Positions 53,781 to 64,000 of a stretch of 64,000 nucleotides of DNA are shown one piece after another; the first letter of the stretch is position 1; each line of letters opens with the position of its first letter. This DNA comes from Sanghuangporus weigelae. Taxonomy: Eukaryota; Basidiomycota; Agaricomycetes; Hymenochaetales; Hymenochaetaceae. A program made the translations under genes and the position numbers. The stretch is from NCBI GenBank assembly GCA_033182465.1, contig CP137329.1, positions 124,001-188,000 on the forward strand, given 5' to 3'. The notes under the pieces are model-generated. The model was not told the DNA's origin, searched no databases, and saw only the letters and a list, made by a program, of their open reading frames with translations.

Positions 53781-56700
53781 CTAAAGACTTGCGGTTGCAC
53801 GTCGAGCATTGAAGAGGTCATTAGTGCCAGTGACTGAACGTGCCATTGCTGCTAATGGTGGTGGAATTTGTATCTTGAGAGACGGTTTCTTCTCTCCTGT
53901 CTGGTGTTGCTCATGCTCGACTTTGATGTGGATGTCGTGCTCGGTTTTTATGTCTTTGTTGTCGTGCTCAGGCAATCACAGATAATGTACTATAATGGTA
54001 TGACTATATACGAGTATTTACATTCTTGCTCATGCCTTCCGTCAGTAATTGATCGTACGGAGCAGGTAAGTTATCCGCGGAACACCAGTTCTGTGTTAGG
54101 GAGTAGGTCCGGGGTTACACCGGTTCGATCCTTTTGCCTAAGCAGCGGTGTGTTGTGCAGAGGTGATCTTATCTACCCATGTCTGGCTGTACCATGCGGT
54201 CCCTTACTAGCATTCCTAGTCACGGTCCGAGTTATAGATGCTTTCAGATACGAGGTGATAGTAAAGCAGATTGGGATTTCCAAGAGGCGTGATAGTACAA
54301 AGCACACAGTAATAGCTCGCTGTAGGGCAAGCTTTACACCAGTGTGTTAAGAGGATCGAAAGATGGGGAAATGAGGGCCTAATCCTACAGCTATTTATGC
54401 TCCCAGATATTCCATTTTCCATCCTATTTCTTACTCATCCTGTCTCCACTTTTCTCCACTTTTCTCCACCATTACATCTGTCCCTTTGTTATCCTACTGC
54501 ACTTCACTCCACTTTTGCTCCAATCTTTGTGAGGTCATCTCCACTATGACAGAATTCCGTGGAGTTGCTGACTGAGACAATAGAGGTGGTGCTTCGATAT
54601 GGAATGCTCCACTGTCAGTACTCCATCATGATGTCATTGCTGTCATTGAGTGGCATCTTTGCTCTTGGAGCGATGTAGGCTGCTCGGTATGTGATTCTTC
54701 GGAATTCATCTCGAGGTCCAGCGAGGGTAAGCATAACTTGCACGTCAGTGTTAAGGTGTCGGGTCGGTGTAGAGTATGGTCCAAGGCATATCATGAACTG
54801 CATAAGCTCTGCTGGCGGGTTCTGCTGGGTTCTGGTGACTAGCCATGCTTTGCCTTCATATCGTATGTCTCGAATGTAATGCCATATCCTTCGTTGTATA
54901 AGGAGTTGTAACTACTTGGTCTCTAGGTTCGCATCTCTTGGTAAATAAAGGTTTGCCTGTATCGTAGATGCTGGACATGGTGTGTGCAACTCCGGTCTAT
55001 ACCATCCAATCATTCTTCAAGTTATCAGGTTCACAGTTCGAGGGGTCTGAGTTGTGATCATGAGTTCCTCTTGTTTCTTGGGTACTATTAGGTTTGGTGG
55101 ATTGGAATGCATTGTATCTTGAAGGTGTCGCTCGGTTTCGATGTGACAGTCACGCGTGCCCACTGTTGCCGTGCATACTATGTAGTATACTTCATAAAGG
55201 ACCATGTAAACTCGTGCACAAACTTGACAGTGCTGAAATGCCAGTGAGGTCTCCATAAACCTTATTAGCCTTTAGCCTTTTAGCGTTTAGGCTTTAGTAG
55301 TTGTACTTCTGGACTTTTAAGAAGTTTGGTCGCTTCTTTTGATCGAGGTCGCTCTGGTTGCTTGGTCGGCGGCATTAGAGTGGTAGTCCATGGTAATAGG
55401 CGGTCGGCGGTGTTAGGATTACGTATCCGCTTCGGTGCTTCTAGCGCTCGGGTGATAACGGGTTACTGTTGCCTAGGCCACTTGATGGCTTGGGCCCGTG
55501 ATAGCCGGCTTGGTTACTGGTCGCGTTTGGAAAGCTGATCGTGTAGATCTGTTGATCGCATTGATCCTGATGCGAGATTTTGAGTGGATCCTTTCATTCT
55601 GGTATACAAGTGCCTTGAGTACGGCAACAATTTTGTCTTCTTTTTTTTGCATGGTCGTTATCGGAGGTACGAGGACCTTGTTTATGTCACGAATCTTCCT
55701 AATCTGATCATTCAGTTGACTGACGTTCATTCTAGGTATCTTGGCGGGATCGCACTCGAATGGGACCTTGTCCAGTCTCTCCTACTGTCCAGCTCTCTTG
55801 GCCTCTCTTTCCGCCTCCTTTTGGACCTTTTTGCTCACTTCCTCTTCTAGTTGCTCATCTATCTCACACCACCTCTTCCTCTCTTCACCCAGGCCGTCAA
55901 TTCTGCAGGCTTCTCTTCTCACAAATGTCTCGTATTCCGGACTGGTAAGCATCGCATCTTTGAATTCAAGCATGTTGTTGCGTCTAAATCTGAACAGTGA
56001 ATTGAAAAGGCGAAGGGATCCTGTGGGATTCCATCGCTGAAAGATACAATAGGCCCCAAGGGCCCCCTCATTCGTATCGTTTGTAGCTGACATCCATGCC
56101 AGCTCACGTTTGTCATCTGTAAGTGCCGCAATTACTCCGCCTTCATTGAATTCGGCGCTGAACCATTCCCAGGTCTCAAGAGCTCCTGATAAGAATGCTA
56201 CAAAGATGTCCTGCAAGTGAGGCAGGTTGGGAGCAAGGGTGTGGATAGCGCTGACTGCGTCAGTGCTTTTCCACACCTCACTCCCACCCAAAGTTGCCTT
56301 TCGAGCGTCGGCATCTGGTGCCAGGATAATACTTGGGTTGTTTATAAGCGCCCTTAGGTGAGTTTTTAGCTTTTCGTGCAATGATCCCATCTCTAACACA
56401 TTTACTTTCTCCATTCCGCTCCCTTGCACAGATGAGATGTAAGAAATCAAAATCGCCTCTCGGTATCTTGTCATGACCGCAAGCTCAGTGAGTGTCAGAA
56501 AATCAGTGAGCCCTTTCAGAATATTCAGTTCCAAATTGTTGTGTTTACACTTTTCTCATAGGTGCCGAACTCGTTGCATGTAGTCTAAGTACATTGCCCG
56601 GTGCACTAGCATCTCAACAGACACCTCAAGATATGACGAATAATGTGTATTTGTCACATCTGGAAAGGTGATCGTAAGCCCCAAAACCCTGCATATATAG

Positions 56701-58939
56701 TCTCTGATCGAATGATGTTCCCCTTTTTTATTGTCCTTGTCGTTCGAAAACTTAGCCATCAGCCTGCAAAGCTTGCAGCCTCTGCCCTGTGTTGCATTGA
56801 GAGCCCTCCTAACCACTTCTCTCACAGCAACATTTGAAGTCAAATCACTCGAGTTCTGTAAGTGATGTTGCTGTTGCGCAGTCCCGCTCTCAGTCATCTG
56901 GTGGCTTTGTAACATCGCTGCGTTCATAACTTCAGATGCATTAAATGGATCCATGTTATCATCAAGATCGTCTTCATCAGGGTCCATCTCATCTGTTCCC
57001 AAAGCATCCAAGACGGCCGCATTGTTCTTGTTCGGGAGGGGAACAGGTGCGACTCCTAATTCCGCCCATTTCGCTCGCATTGCCGCCTCGCCGCCCTTCA
57101 CAGCATTCAAGTCTTTATGCATACAACAGCCCGTCCACACCCACAGATTCAACTTCTGCTTTTCGGAGTTCGATAAGCGCTCGAATGTCTCACCGTAAAG
57201 AGACTTGCAAATATTGGATAGAAGCTCTTTCTCATGCCAAGCTTTCTTGTCTTCTGGCAGGGCATGCCATGCCGCTTCTCCCCCCAATCTCTCAATCAGT
57301 GCTGTCCGAGCTGGTATGGTGAGTAATTCCTGCTCCTCTTTTGGTTTTGAATGGAAATATTGCGCGCCGATGCCTCACATTGAGAGCTCGTGTTTCCATT
57401 CACCTAGAAGTCGGTGTTTGGCTTTCTGGTCCTCTGCATGATCCCCGTGCGTCCCTGTATATTTCATGGCAAGTATCTCCTTGTTGAGTGCTTCGCCTGG
57501 AGTATTACAGGAAATGCCCAGAGGGCTCCTGTTGAAGGTGTCAATGGCCTCTTGAAGGCCATTGACAAACATTTTCTTTTGTGTCTCAGAACAATGATTC
57601 GCAGTGTGCTCAAGCTTCAAAAAACGGACTCGATGAGCTCCTGCAGCTTTCGAGGGCTGTTCTTTACTGTCACGGTACATTTCTGTCATCAGATTGACAT
57701 TCATTGATTCGAAATTCTGATGCTTATTCGTTGTTCCATCGCCTCCAGATGTAAATGCTAGTCAGGTGAGTTCAGGTGCTATTATGCTTGAAAAACTGTC
57801 AGACTTACATGTGCTTCGCTTCAGATCATATCTCACATGAATCATTGACATTACTCCGCCCTCTGTGATGATGCGGCCTACTGTATGTGCTGAAACTACT
57901 TTTCTTTTCTTCTTGCATCGAGTTGGCCCCAGGAAACTTGATATGACTTCCAGAACAGCGTCAAGAGCCAGATGACTTCCAGAACAGCATCAAGAGCCAG
58001 TCCAACATTGCTTGCAGAGCAACCAAGTGATCTGAGTCAAAAAATGAGAGAACGCACAATGGAAGAGTATGTGCCCTTCACAGTGAGTTGCAAAAACTCT
58101 TCTAGTGAACTTTTGACATTTTTTAGCTTCATTGCGCATCTGCGAACATATGCAAGTTGTGATCAAAACCTGTGGTTCATGCATCGAGACTCTTCGAGTT
58201 GCTTCTCTACATGCGACACCCAGCCCACCAAGCTCGATTCCCTGCTTGCCAACACCATACATCAATTATCAGAAATTACATAGCAATTCCAATGGTCCAT
58301 GGATCAAAGGTGTGCAGAATCAAACATGCACTGATATGTCTTGCATAGGGTTAGAAGGCGTTGTTCTTCTTGCCCTTTCTGAACCAGTAAGCTCTTCAGT
58401 CATGTAATTTCATCGTTAAGTGACCTATTCCTCTCTTCCAGACTCGACTCTTTCACTTGGGATCTCTCAAGGGCCTTGCGAGCATTGAAGTAGCCGTTCA
58501 TGTACTGTTTCAAACGAGTTTTGGTTGTATGAAGACGATTGCTCATCTTGGTGAGTGCATTTGTTGATGAGTCCAGCTCGTTTTGCAACATTCTGATCGA
58601 TTCTTCAAGGTCATCGGCTGTAGATTGCAAGCTTTTATTGAGTAGGCTGTTGTTCTGAACCTTGGTAAGTTCTCGTTTTCTCGTTTGTAATTCCTCTGAT
58701 AGCTTGCTTATTTCACCAGAAATAGACCTTGTCTGGCGAATACTCGATGGTTCCAGCATGCTCGAAGAAGGTTGGATATACTGTGAATTCGTTTTGTCAC
58801 CGAATGGCCTTCTCTCAAGGAATGCAGCTGTTCCCTTCCTCTGAGCTCGATTTGCCTTCGAAATACAGCCCATACTGCTAGAAAGTTTTTTTGTGAGTAC
58901 ATTCCCACTATAAACATATTTTGTGGAATGTCTTACCAT
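53781..58939 (-). pseudogene. Large transposon-like gene, decayed and split by an LTR
   Basis: One minus-strand frame runs from about 57770 to 55597, broken only by TGA (57375-57377), TGA (56556-56558) and TAG (55782-55784). It continues on the other side of a solo LTR (54093 downward, ending NWCSADNLPAPYDQ) and probably reaches an exon at 53781-53975. Landmarks are TSGGDGTTNKHQNFESMN, NGLQEAIDTFNRSPLG, GTHGDHAEDQKAKHRLLGEW, LWVWTGCCMHKDLNAVKGG, NKNNAAVLDALG and FLSGALETWEWFSAEF. Upstream, 58400-58939 encodes a coiled-coil start (MGCISKANRAQRKG). The pattern recalls a multicopy protein family of Agaricomycetes, probably transposon-borne; I cannot name it. Thaumatin unit 2 is interrupted here relative to unit 3, so the whole block is probably an insertion. 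Confidence 0.6.
54094..55596 (-). mobile_element. Solo LTR, minus strand, in the transposon-like gene
   Basis: This 1503-bp LTR of the Gypsy family above runs from TGTTAGG to CTTTCA, with the perfect target duplication TTCTG (54089-54093 and 55597-55601). It interrupts the minus-strand frame after KALVYQN. Its U3 frame is broken by a stop, and it has diverged visibly from the full-length element. Confidence 0.92.
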
Positions 58940-59596
58940 CCTTGTGTTGATATTTCATGAATTTATGGGCCAATGTTGAAATTCAACATTGGCCGTGACT
59001 GCACTTCTCAGCATCATGTGATGGAGTTATAGACTTATTTGCCCCACTTTTGATGCTTCTGCCGCATTCTTCCTCCAATTATTCTGCTTCCACTGCTTGC
59101 ACAGCACTCAATTTTTTTGCATCATAATGTATGTACTATATGGTAAAGGCTTACAGATGAAGTACAACATCAAAAACATGTATACCATGTGTTTTCCTAT
59201 TTGTTTCTGTGCGATGTGGAATAAAATAACAAGTCGAAGGAGGGCTATACTTTCACTGTAATTATTTTGAAACTCCACTTGCGGCAGACCCTGGCGGCAG
59301 CCATGGGAACACATGCAGATCACAAGCCCATTGCCAACCCCCAATTACCGTAATGTCCGAGCCAGTGCTTAATCCTAGAATTATGTAAATCAGCAGTCTT
59401 ACATAAGCAGAAACTGTTCTTCCCTCCTGAATCTCATTCTGTCATGTCACATGTCATGAGAACCAAACCAGAAATGTCTAGGTACAGCGGTGAAGCTCAG
59501 TTTGAGTGTCTCAAAGTCCGCTAGTATAGCAGTTAGATGCAGTATGCACCGTTTGATAAATGTGTGATCCTTGAGAAACGCCTGATCTGGTTTATG
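58940..59596. other. Intergenic; contains duplicated-unit sequence
   Basis: No gene was seen. About 59440-59596 is homologous to 63462-63616. The duplicated thaumatin unit therefore continues on the far side of the decayed transposon-like gene. Confidence 0.5.
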
Positions 59597-60225
59597 TAGG
59601 GCTCCGACCGTATCCGTATACGGGTACAGCCGTATAAAAGAAGCTTCATACGGATACGGGCGTATATATACACCCGTATATATGGCACACCAGACCGTTA
59701 TACGGATACGGACAGCCCGTATATGGGGAATACGCCGTATACGGCAGTTACAGAGCAGAAACTGTAGAATGGAAATAAAATGAGTTGAACTTGTTCATTT
59801 CGAGTTATCTGGACCTTACATAGCGCAAATACAGCACTTTCAGGTTGTTCACCCCTGCCAGGAAGGGCGCAGCGGAGTCTGAGGCAAATTCAGTGGACTG
59901 CGATAGAAAGGAGATGCGTGGGAACAGTACTGTATAGTCCCTTCCTCACTTTGGTAGCCCGGGAATATATTTTTCAAGTAAGTGATCTACCAAGTCACCA
60001 AAAATGGCATAAAATATACCTAATTCTATGCTACCGGGAGACACGGGACCTCAGCTCCCGTATACGGCGTATAAGCCGTAAACGTCAAATTTTTAAACCT
60101 TTGAATACGGATACGGCCGCATATATACGGCCCGTATATTTTGCTCTTATTGTGTAATACGGATACGGCCGTACCCGTATACGGACAGCCCGTATCCGGG
60201 TTATACGCATACGGTCGGAGCCCTA
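59597..60225. mobile_element. hAT-type non-autonomous element (629 bp), copy B
   Basis: It has the same 629-bp length and TAGGGCTCCGACCG termini as copy A, with the perfect 8-bp duplication GGTTTATG (59589-59596 and 60226-60233). Orientation is opposite to copy A. It has no coding capacity. Confidence 0.9.
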
Positions 60226-61350
60226 GGTTTATGCGGGAAGTATCAGGAAAAACTGCTCACGCTAAGCGATACAGCATATGTACAACATAAAAAAAACGTC
60301 CTGGATTTCAAAGAACAGACTGGAATGACTTCAAGTGACCTGTGAATGCAAGAAGATGACCGATGCGCCAAAGGTCTCCGCGGAGAGTGTAGGTATCAAT
60401 AATTAATTAGCAGCAAATAATACAAGGATCATCTGTGGTTCAGCCGAATGAAAGTAGAAGGAAAATCGAGATACGTCAAAGGTCGAGACAACTCTCACAT
60501 ACCAATCCAGTCTCTCACTCGTCCTTCTTTTCCGGAGCTGATGCAGAAGCACCCCACCCGGATCAACTCGTTCTTCGAGCAGCACTGGGCTATGCGGTGC
60601 CCGTTGGCGTTGTCCTCCGCTGCGGCGGTAACGAACCAACGTCACAGCCTTCCACATCACTCGGTGCTTCCCCTTCCTCATAAGCACCATTCCCACCCCC
60701 ATTTCGCGAGCGTAAATCTGATTCTGAAGCTCCCGATGTAGGGAGGTAGGAGCTCGATCCTGCGCGTTGTTTCGGTATCAGGACCGGAGATTCGGGTTCT
60801 GAGCCCGACAAATTGTTATTGTTCTGCAAAAATACTCGTCCATGTCCGTTGGAGGGTGGGAAGCGAGTTCTGCTTCAAGCTGTTTATGTCTTTACACGAA
60901 GAGCGCCTCGCCGGCTGCTGGAGATGTTGTGGCGGTGCATGCGCCTGTCGTGAGTCAACCGAGGCATTTGGCCGTAAAGCAACTGGGAATTAATGTGGAT
61001 TGAGATATACAGTATTCAGATGTATGAAAACAAAAGCAGGGAAGCGCAGCTTGGGACGGTATTTCTCGAGTAGATGACGAATATATGTATTTCCCACCTC
61101 AATGCACAACTGCTGCCAGATCCATGCATTTATGCAACTCCCACCTCAGCATTGACTATATAGTCGAGATACATTTGCGTGACTTCTCAAAAGCGAATGA
61201 TTCAGCTGAACACGAGGCCAAGGAAGTGTATATTGAGAAAATTTCATAGAGACAGAAGATTACGGGTCAGTTCAACAATGAGGTAGGATCGAATTACGCG
61301 ACACTAGGCACAGTCCTTCAGCAAAGGTTCCTCCACTCGGAAGCGGATAT
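60226..61350. other. Intergenic with one doubtful minus-strand frame
   Basis: A minus-strand frame at 60590-60829 (MQNNNNLSGSEPESPVLIPK, low-complexity Ser/Gly) and an overlapping one at 60403-60702 could be exons of an unknown gene, but no domain or convincing splice pair was found. From about 61030 the sequence is the 3' flank of thaumatin-like gene 3. Confidence 0.4.
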
Positions 61351-62543
61351 TCAAGGGCAGAAAGTAAGTGTGTAATCCGCATTCAAGCCCGAATCGCACG
61401 TCCACAGCGCTGTTCCACTACTCTCATCAAACGCATACGCATATGCGTTCGGGCAGTTATCCTTGAAGTAGTGATAGAACTGAACTCCATCGGGTGGGCA
61501 TGTTTCGGCAGTGTTGTGCGAGCCTGTGCAGCAGTTCGCGGAGTCCTCTGCGTGATCAGATAAGGTAAGGTAGTAAGAATTAATTACGGGTGAAGAGAAG
61601 AGGAAGACGTACGAGGGTTTCCGTCTAGGTTGGCGAAGCAGGCGCTCTTGCACCCGAGGGGGAAGCCAGTAGAATCAAACGGACCCTTCAGAGAATCAGG
61701 ACCTATGGAAGTATGATTAAAATATTTACATAAATGTATAACGTTGATTGAAACATACAGTTCGGGCCGAGATCGACTCCACAGTTCGCAACAGGGCATC
61801 CAACATTGTTGGTGATGCTCATCGGCAAGTCATACCCATCAACGAGCGATACTGAATTTGTACAGAAACATCAGTATCGCTTATTTAACTGTACTTATGA
61901 TCATGGGAATCTCACCATCGTAGAAATCCCGATTCCCATCGCCCTGAAGGGTCCACTCCGCAACAGTGACAGGCGGCACTCCCTACAAACATTGAAAATT
62001 CAGTACTTCCTATTATCTATAGACATATATAAGCAAGATAATTCACCGTTCCTGTGTGTGGATCACACAACAAACCGCCATTGCACCCACCAGTCGCACA
62101 AGAAGTTGGACCCGGGTTAGTACTAAAGTCACAGTTCCGGCGGCCCCAAATACGCCCTGCCTTCCAGTTGTCTGGGACGGAGAAGGAGACGGAGGAGAAT
62201 GCCGGGGCTTCCCATCTGTGCACACAGGGTTTAAGCGACAAGTAACGGAAGAAATAAGCCAAAATCATACCCTGTCGCCTGGTCTGGGACGTTCGGCGCG
62301 ACGTTGAGGTCGGTGAACAACTGAGAAGAAAGTTAGAAAAGCCATGGTCAAATACTCAACGATGGACGTACTGCTGGCCTGTAAGATAGCGATATAATCA
62401 GTAACTTCTCTCGCACACTTTGATATTACGAGAAGAACGTACCAAATCGTGAATGGGCAGCTGTTCGTAACCGTGAAGGTCCTAGCAACAGTAACGCTAG
62501 CAGACGCAAGAGCGATCACAGACGAGGAGACAAGGAGCTTCAT
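61351..62543 (-). CDS. Thaumatin-like protein 3
   Basis: The eight-exon model is complement(61351..61547, 61613..61702, 61759..61851, 61916..61982, 62047..62215, 62271..62320, 62372..62378, 62443..62543), 257 aa. A signal peptide (MKLLVSSSVIALASASVTVA) precedes RTFTVTNSCPFTIW. The 7-nt microexon (62372..62378) supplies the end of the Trp codon plus Pro-Ala. The Cys-rich thaumatin body follows (GCNGGLLCD, CPVANCGVDLGPNC, GCKSACFANLDG, NCCTGSH) and ends DYTLTFCP. The exon 62047..62215 fuses two exons that are separate in gene 1, so one intron was lost or gained. All splice sites are GT-AG and the gene looks intact. It is likely secreted and wall-active. Confidence 0.88.
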
Positions 62544-63137
62544 ATTGAATGGCTAGTGACTGTCGTCGAGCAGAGAGTAAACAAGTAGAGAAGCTGAACT
62601 TGTCGAATTCTTCGAGGTTAGCACGAGTAGCGAGTACTCCCTGAAGACAAAAACCTCCACTCATTTCTTCGCCTTTAAATACCCTCCCAGAACGATGCCG
62701 AAGCCGTCAGATTGCATTACAAGGACGATCCCTCGGGAGAACATCCCAACAAAACAGTATCACGATCGCATATAATTCCTTGATTTGCACCCTTATTCCT
62801 TCAGTGATCCAAGTTCCGTGAGTGACGCCGACATATCCATCAAGACGTAGCACGTAGCACCTTAGCGCTCACTTCTGAAATGCCATAAACAGTCTCACGT
62901 AGCACGCGGCTCGCACGGCAAGTGATCTCAAAAACATACCGCCCCACATAAGTGATGAGAAAAACGCACCCTTGATTTCCTATTCTTTCAATGCTATATT
63001 AAAAGAAGTTAGCGATGTCGGTATTAGATCCGTGTCGATGGGAGTGGGCGAGCCGGGATGCGCCACGTCATAGATGGACGCTCTGTTTAGTGAGAACAAG
63101 CGCAGTGTCTTCATATACAGCAAGGTATGTCATCGCT
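62544..63137. repeat. Upstream part of duplicated thaumatin unit, copy 2
   Basis: This is homologous to 50849-51440, upstream of gene 2, including the TATA block and the segment just before the hAT insertion point. Confidence 0.7.
62674..62681 (-). promoter_or_regulatory. TATA box of thaumatin-like gene 3
   Basis: On the minus strand TATTTAAA lies about 131 nt upstream of the start at 62543, in the same conserved block as in gene 2. Confidence 0.45.
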
Positions 63138-63616
63138 AGCATGCCGGAGGTGATCTTCCGCCTTCCGAACAATGCCGTAGCAATGCCAGTGAGAACGCAA
63201 AGACAGAACTTGATGTCGATGGTCAGAGCCTGGAAGTCACATGTTGTACTTCAAAAGAGCTTGCGCATGCCGTTGTATTCAATACCAATCCTGTGACTTC
63301 CTCTCGACTGTCTTGCGCACGCAGGAACGAGTTTCCAACGTGCGAAGAACGGCGGATGGAAGGCGTTTGAAAATTTGTCGCGGGAAGATCGCGGGCCAGT
63401 CATCTTCCTCGAAGTCCGTAGATTCAGAGGTCCTACATAGACTAGACAAAAGCAGTTCCCGAAGCTCATTCTCTCATGAGGACCAGAAAAATCTAGGTAT
63501 AGCTTCAGATCAGAGGTGGAGCTCAGCGAGCATGCCGATGCTTCAAAGTCCCGCTAGCATAGCAGTTAGGCACAGTATGCGTCGTTTGACGAATACGCTG
63601 ATCCTTGATATCCGCC

Positions 63617-64000
63617 TAGGGCTCCGACCCGTATCCGTATACGGGTACGGTCGTATAAAAGAAGTTTCATACGGATACGGGCGTATATTTAGCACATCAG
63701 ACCGTGGTACGGATACGGACAGCCCGTATACGGCAGTTACAGGGCAGAAACTGTAGAATAGAAATGAAATGACTTGAACATGTTCATTTCGAGTTATCCG
63801 GAACGTGCATATTGCAAATACCACATTTTCAAGTTGTTCGCCCCTGCCAGGAAGGCGCAGCGGACAAATTCAGTCACCAGTGGACCGTGATAGGAAAGGA
63901 GATGCGTGGGAACAGTACTGTATTGAATCCGGCAGTCCCTTCCTCATTTTGGTAGCCTGGGAATATAATTTTCAAGTAAGTGATCTACCAAATCACCAAA
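63617..64000. mobile_element. hAT-type element, copy C (runs off right edge)
   Basis: It begins TAGGGCTCCGACCC with the same CCGTATACGG-rich sub-terminal sequence and follows copy B closely to the window end. The far terminus and target duplication lie outside. The sequence just before it is homologous to that before copy B, although the junction differs. Confidence 0.8.

Noticed and set aside
56556-57377. In-frame TGA codons read as selenocysteine
   Set aside because: A nearby TAG and an LTR insertion also break the frame, no SECIS-like element was seen, and most fungi lack selenoprotein machinery. Ordinary decay explains it.
53781-58939. Calling the decayed gene a KDZ (Kyakuja-Dileera-Zisupton) transposase
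   Set aside because: It sits in the right kind of genome, but I do not see the KDZ Cys clusters or catalytic motifs, and the landmarks belong to another repeat family.
60590-60829. Small phosphoprotein gene
   Set aside because: The frame is low-complexity and the signature of known small regulators (for example the endosulfine core) is absent; the exon structure is unresolved.

Overview
The window looks like chromosomal DNA from an agaricomycete (mushroom-forming) basidiomycete. Host genes are cut by many short GT-AG introns (mostly 49-65 nt), and several families are typical of such fungi: F-box/LRR proteins, P450s, thaumatin-like proteins and a mucin-tailed secreted protein. Mobile DNA and gene remains fill roughly half the window. 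All gene models were built by hand from splice signals and reading-frame continuity; no database search was run.

Layout, left to right. (1) 1-4.3 kb: the 5' end of a PH-domain protein gene that runs off the left edge, then a six-exon F-box/LRR gene, both on the minus strand. (2) 4.3-21.3 kb: one nested transposon stack. An old dispersed repeat was split by a palindromic foldback element. That element was hit by a minus-strand solo LTR, and that LTR later received a complete 12.3-kb Ty3/Gypsy chromovirus (5005-17313, TSD CTTAC) and a further solo LTR (TSD GTATG). A second foldback lies beside it. (3) 21.36-26.6 kb: a ThiF-type tRNA threonylcarbamoyladenosine dehydratase, a second copy of the dispersed repeat, and a ten-exon P450. 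(4) 27.4-32.3 kb: a TIR element carrying a captured, decayed piece of the RNA polymerase II largest-subunit gene, a small TIR element, then decayed ferric-reductase and LTV1 genes. (5) 32.5-40.0 kb: a complete 13-exon Fab1/PIKfyve phosphatidylinositol-3-phosphate 5-kinase. (6) 40.2-42.4 kb: a gene graveyard holding CSN2-like, amidase and ThiF fragments. (7) 42.7-64 kb: three thaumatin-like genes (one broken by a hAT element), a 705-aa secreted protein, a large decayed transposon-like gene with a solo LTR in it, and a family of hAT-type elements with 8-bp target duplications.

The Gypsy element is the most unusual unit. It has a chromodomain integrase. Its primer-binding site is exactly complementary (12 nt) to the predicted 5' end of its own RNA, which suggests Tf1-like self-priming. 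A GGGAAAA heptamer immediately before the gag stop suggests a -1 frameshift into pol. It also carries reading frames beyond gag-pol: one in U3 of each LTR, two before gag, one after pol, and an antisense two-exon gene for an 88-aa single-pass membrane protein. Its gag has one in-frame amber codon, so this copy may be inactive.

A second theme is gene-fragment traffic. Pieces of RPB1, LTV1, a ferric reductase, CSN2, an amidase and the local ThiF gene all lie in the gaps between intact genes. At least the RPB1 piece sits between long inverted repeats and keeps an intron, so it was captured as DNA.
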